Shown: positions 4,182-5,023 of the stretch, piece after piece | Position numbering within the stretch: the stretch's first letter is position 1 | How the letters are laid out: each line of letters begins with the position of its first letter | Source: Thermoproteota archaeon | GTDB taxonomy: Archaea; Thermoproteota; Methanomethylicia; Methanomethylicales; B66-G16 | NCBI GenBank assembly: GCA_003649085.1 | Contig: QMQV01000096.1 | Coordinates: 1-5,023, forward strand | DNA length: 5,023 bases | Reading direction: 5' to 3' | The notes under the pieces: model-generated | Seen by the model: only the letters and a program-made list of their open reading frames with translations | Database searches by the model: none | Told to the model about the DNA's origin: nothing | Program-made: the position numbers and the translations under genes

Positions 4182-5023
4182 CATCAAACGAACAGCCGTT
4201 TGCTGAGATCGTGGAGATACCTAATGTGGAGGAGTTAATAGATTTAGCCTTTAGGAGGGCTTCGAAAGCTGAAGTAACATTTCCTAAGAAGTCAGCTCCT
4301 ATTGATAAGGCTAGAATTCGAGAAAAAGCTAGGGTATCAATAGTATATCAGGTAATCTCGAGTAGGCTAGGTAAACTGCTAAGAAGTTTCCCTAGCCTTG
4401 AGAAAATACACCCATTTTATAGGGAACTTGTCGAAATAGCTACAGGTGTAGATAAAGTTAAAAAATCTTTAAAGAACATTGCTAAGACCCAGCGATTAAT
4501 TAAGGAAATTTATGTACAAATACGAGAGGAAATCTCGAAAGCCAACACTCCCGATACGTGCACTAAACTACGAAGATCTTTTTACGGTAGAGTCGCTTCG
4601 CTCTTACGAGATATTAACGATGACCTTAAGCTAATTAAAGCAGTTAGAGATGAGCTTAAGGACTTGCCTACCATAAACTTTAATGAAGTTAAAGTTGTCG
4701 TGGCTGGTTACCCCGGTGTTGGAAAGTCCACATTAGTCAGCTTGATTTCAAGTGCTAAACCTTTAATTGGGAAATATCCCTTTACCACGAAGGAGGTCGT
4801 AGTCGGTCATATAAAGTTAGATGATGAGAGGATACAAGTTATAGATACTCCTGGACTTCTTGAAAAGCCTGTAGAGAAAATGAAGAAGGAGGAGTTAAAG
4901 GCGCTTAACGCCTTGAAGTTTTTAGCAGATATAATCGTCTTTATCGTTGATGTAGCTGAAAGCTGCGGGTTTACAATTGAACAACAATATTCGCTTTTCA
5001 AGAGCTTAGCAAAGTATATTGAA
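4178..5023 (+). CDS. NOG1-family ribosome-assembly GTPase, N-terminal part
   Basis: Incomplete; 282 residues are present and the frame is open at the right edge. Residues 1-165 form a charged, helix-rich N-terminal domain (FAEIVEIPNVEELIDLAFRR pattern beginning at 8), typical of NOG1. The GTPase domain follows: P-loop GYPGVGKST at 177-185, switch I around YPFTTKEVVVGH (200-211), and DTPGL at 223-227. After it comes the NOG1-typical stretch with LEKPVEKMKKEELKAL (228-243) and VDVAESCGFTIEQQ (257-270). The NKxD motif and C-terminus lie beyond the window. Eukaryotic NOG1 acts in 60S subunit maturation; archaeal homologues are presumed to assist 50S assembly. The ATG at 4178 overlaps the DUF504 stop (ATGA), so translation is probably coupled, and no other promoter is visible. 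The family assignment is strong. Confidence 0.93.
   Translation, partial: MTSNEQPFAEIVEIPNVEELIDLAFRRASKAEVTFPKKSAPIDKARIREKARVSIVYQVISSRLGKLLRSFPSLEKIHPFYRELVEIATGVDKVKKSLKNIAKTQRLIKEIYVQIREEISKANTPDTCTKLRRSFYGRVASLLRDINDDLKLIKAVRDELKDLPTINFNEVKVVVAGYPGVGKSTLVSLISSAKPLIGKYPFTTKEVVVGHIKLDDERIQVIDTPGLLEKPVEKMKKEELKALNALKFLADIIVFIVDVAESCGFTIEQQYSLFKSLAKYIE

Noticed and set aside
4807..5001. Minus-strand open frame of 64 codons, serine-rich
   Set aside because: It is the reverse-strand shadow of the NOG1 GTPase domain.
1..5023. CRISPR array, insertion sequence, toxin-antitoxin or defence genes
   Set aside because: No spaced repeats, terminal inverted repeats, transposase or toxin-like motifs were found; all coding space is taken by conserved housekeeping families.

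Overview
The window reads as a stretch of housekeeping genes from an archaeon, most likely a thermophilic member of the Thermoproteota (Crenarchaeota) or a related TACK lineage. The signs are a 20S proteasome beta subunit of the crenarchaeal non-catalytic type, a KH-less archaeal beta-CASP nuclease (aCPSF2), ribosomal protein eL38, a NOG1-type ribosome-assembly GTPase, TTG start codons with strong Shine-Dalgarno sites, TATA-like boxes about 25 nt before likely transcript starts, and tRNA genes interrupted by short archaeal introns. Coding DNA is fairly AT-rich while the tRNA stems are almost all G-C, which suits a thermophile (inference).

Layout. At 1-367 (minus) is the N-terminal part of a PAC2-family protein, cut by the window edge. 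A divergent promoter region of about 105 bp separates it from the aCPSF2-like ribonuclease (473-1741, plus). Convergent with that gene, 4 bp away, is a small eL38 gene (1746-1940, minus) starting at TTG. Behind it are two minus-strand tRNA genes: tRNA-Ala(UGC) with one 17-nt intron, and tRNA-His(GUG) with two, a 14-nt one in the anticodon loop and a 29-nt hairpin intron between positions 8 and 9. Next is a minus-strand pair, a metallo-beta-lactamase-fold hydrolase (2317-3249) overlapped by ATGA with the proteasome beta subunit upstream of it (3246-3851, TTG start). From a short divergent promoter the plus-strand pair begins: a DUF504/MJ1316-domain protein (3936-4181), again joined by an ATGA overlap to a NOG1-like GTPase (4178 to the window end, incomplete).

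How they fit together. The common theme is protein and RNA turnover plus translation: proteasome and PAC2 proteins; the 5'-end or endonucleolytic RNA nuclease; a predicted RNA cyclic-phosphate-end binding domain; ribosome assembly and a ribosomal protein; and tRNAs. This resembles the known archaeal habit of clustering proteasome, RNA-processing and ribosomal genes.

I see no mobile element, CRISPR array, defence island or clearly new system. The most notable points are the Ala in place of the catalytic Thr1 of the beta subunit, the doubly interrupted tRNA-His, and one TATA-like box placed to serve both psmB and the DUF504-NOG1 pair.
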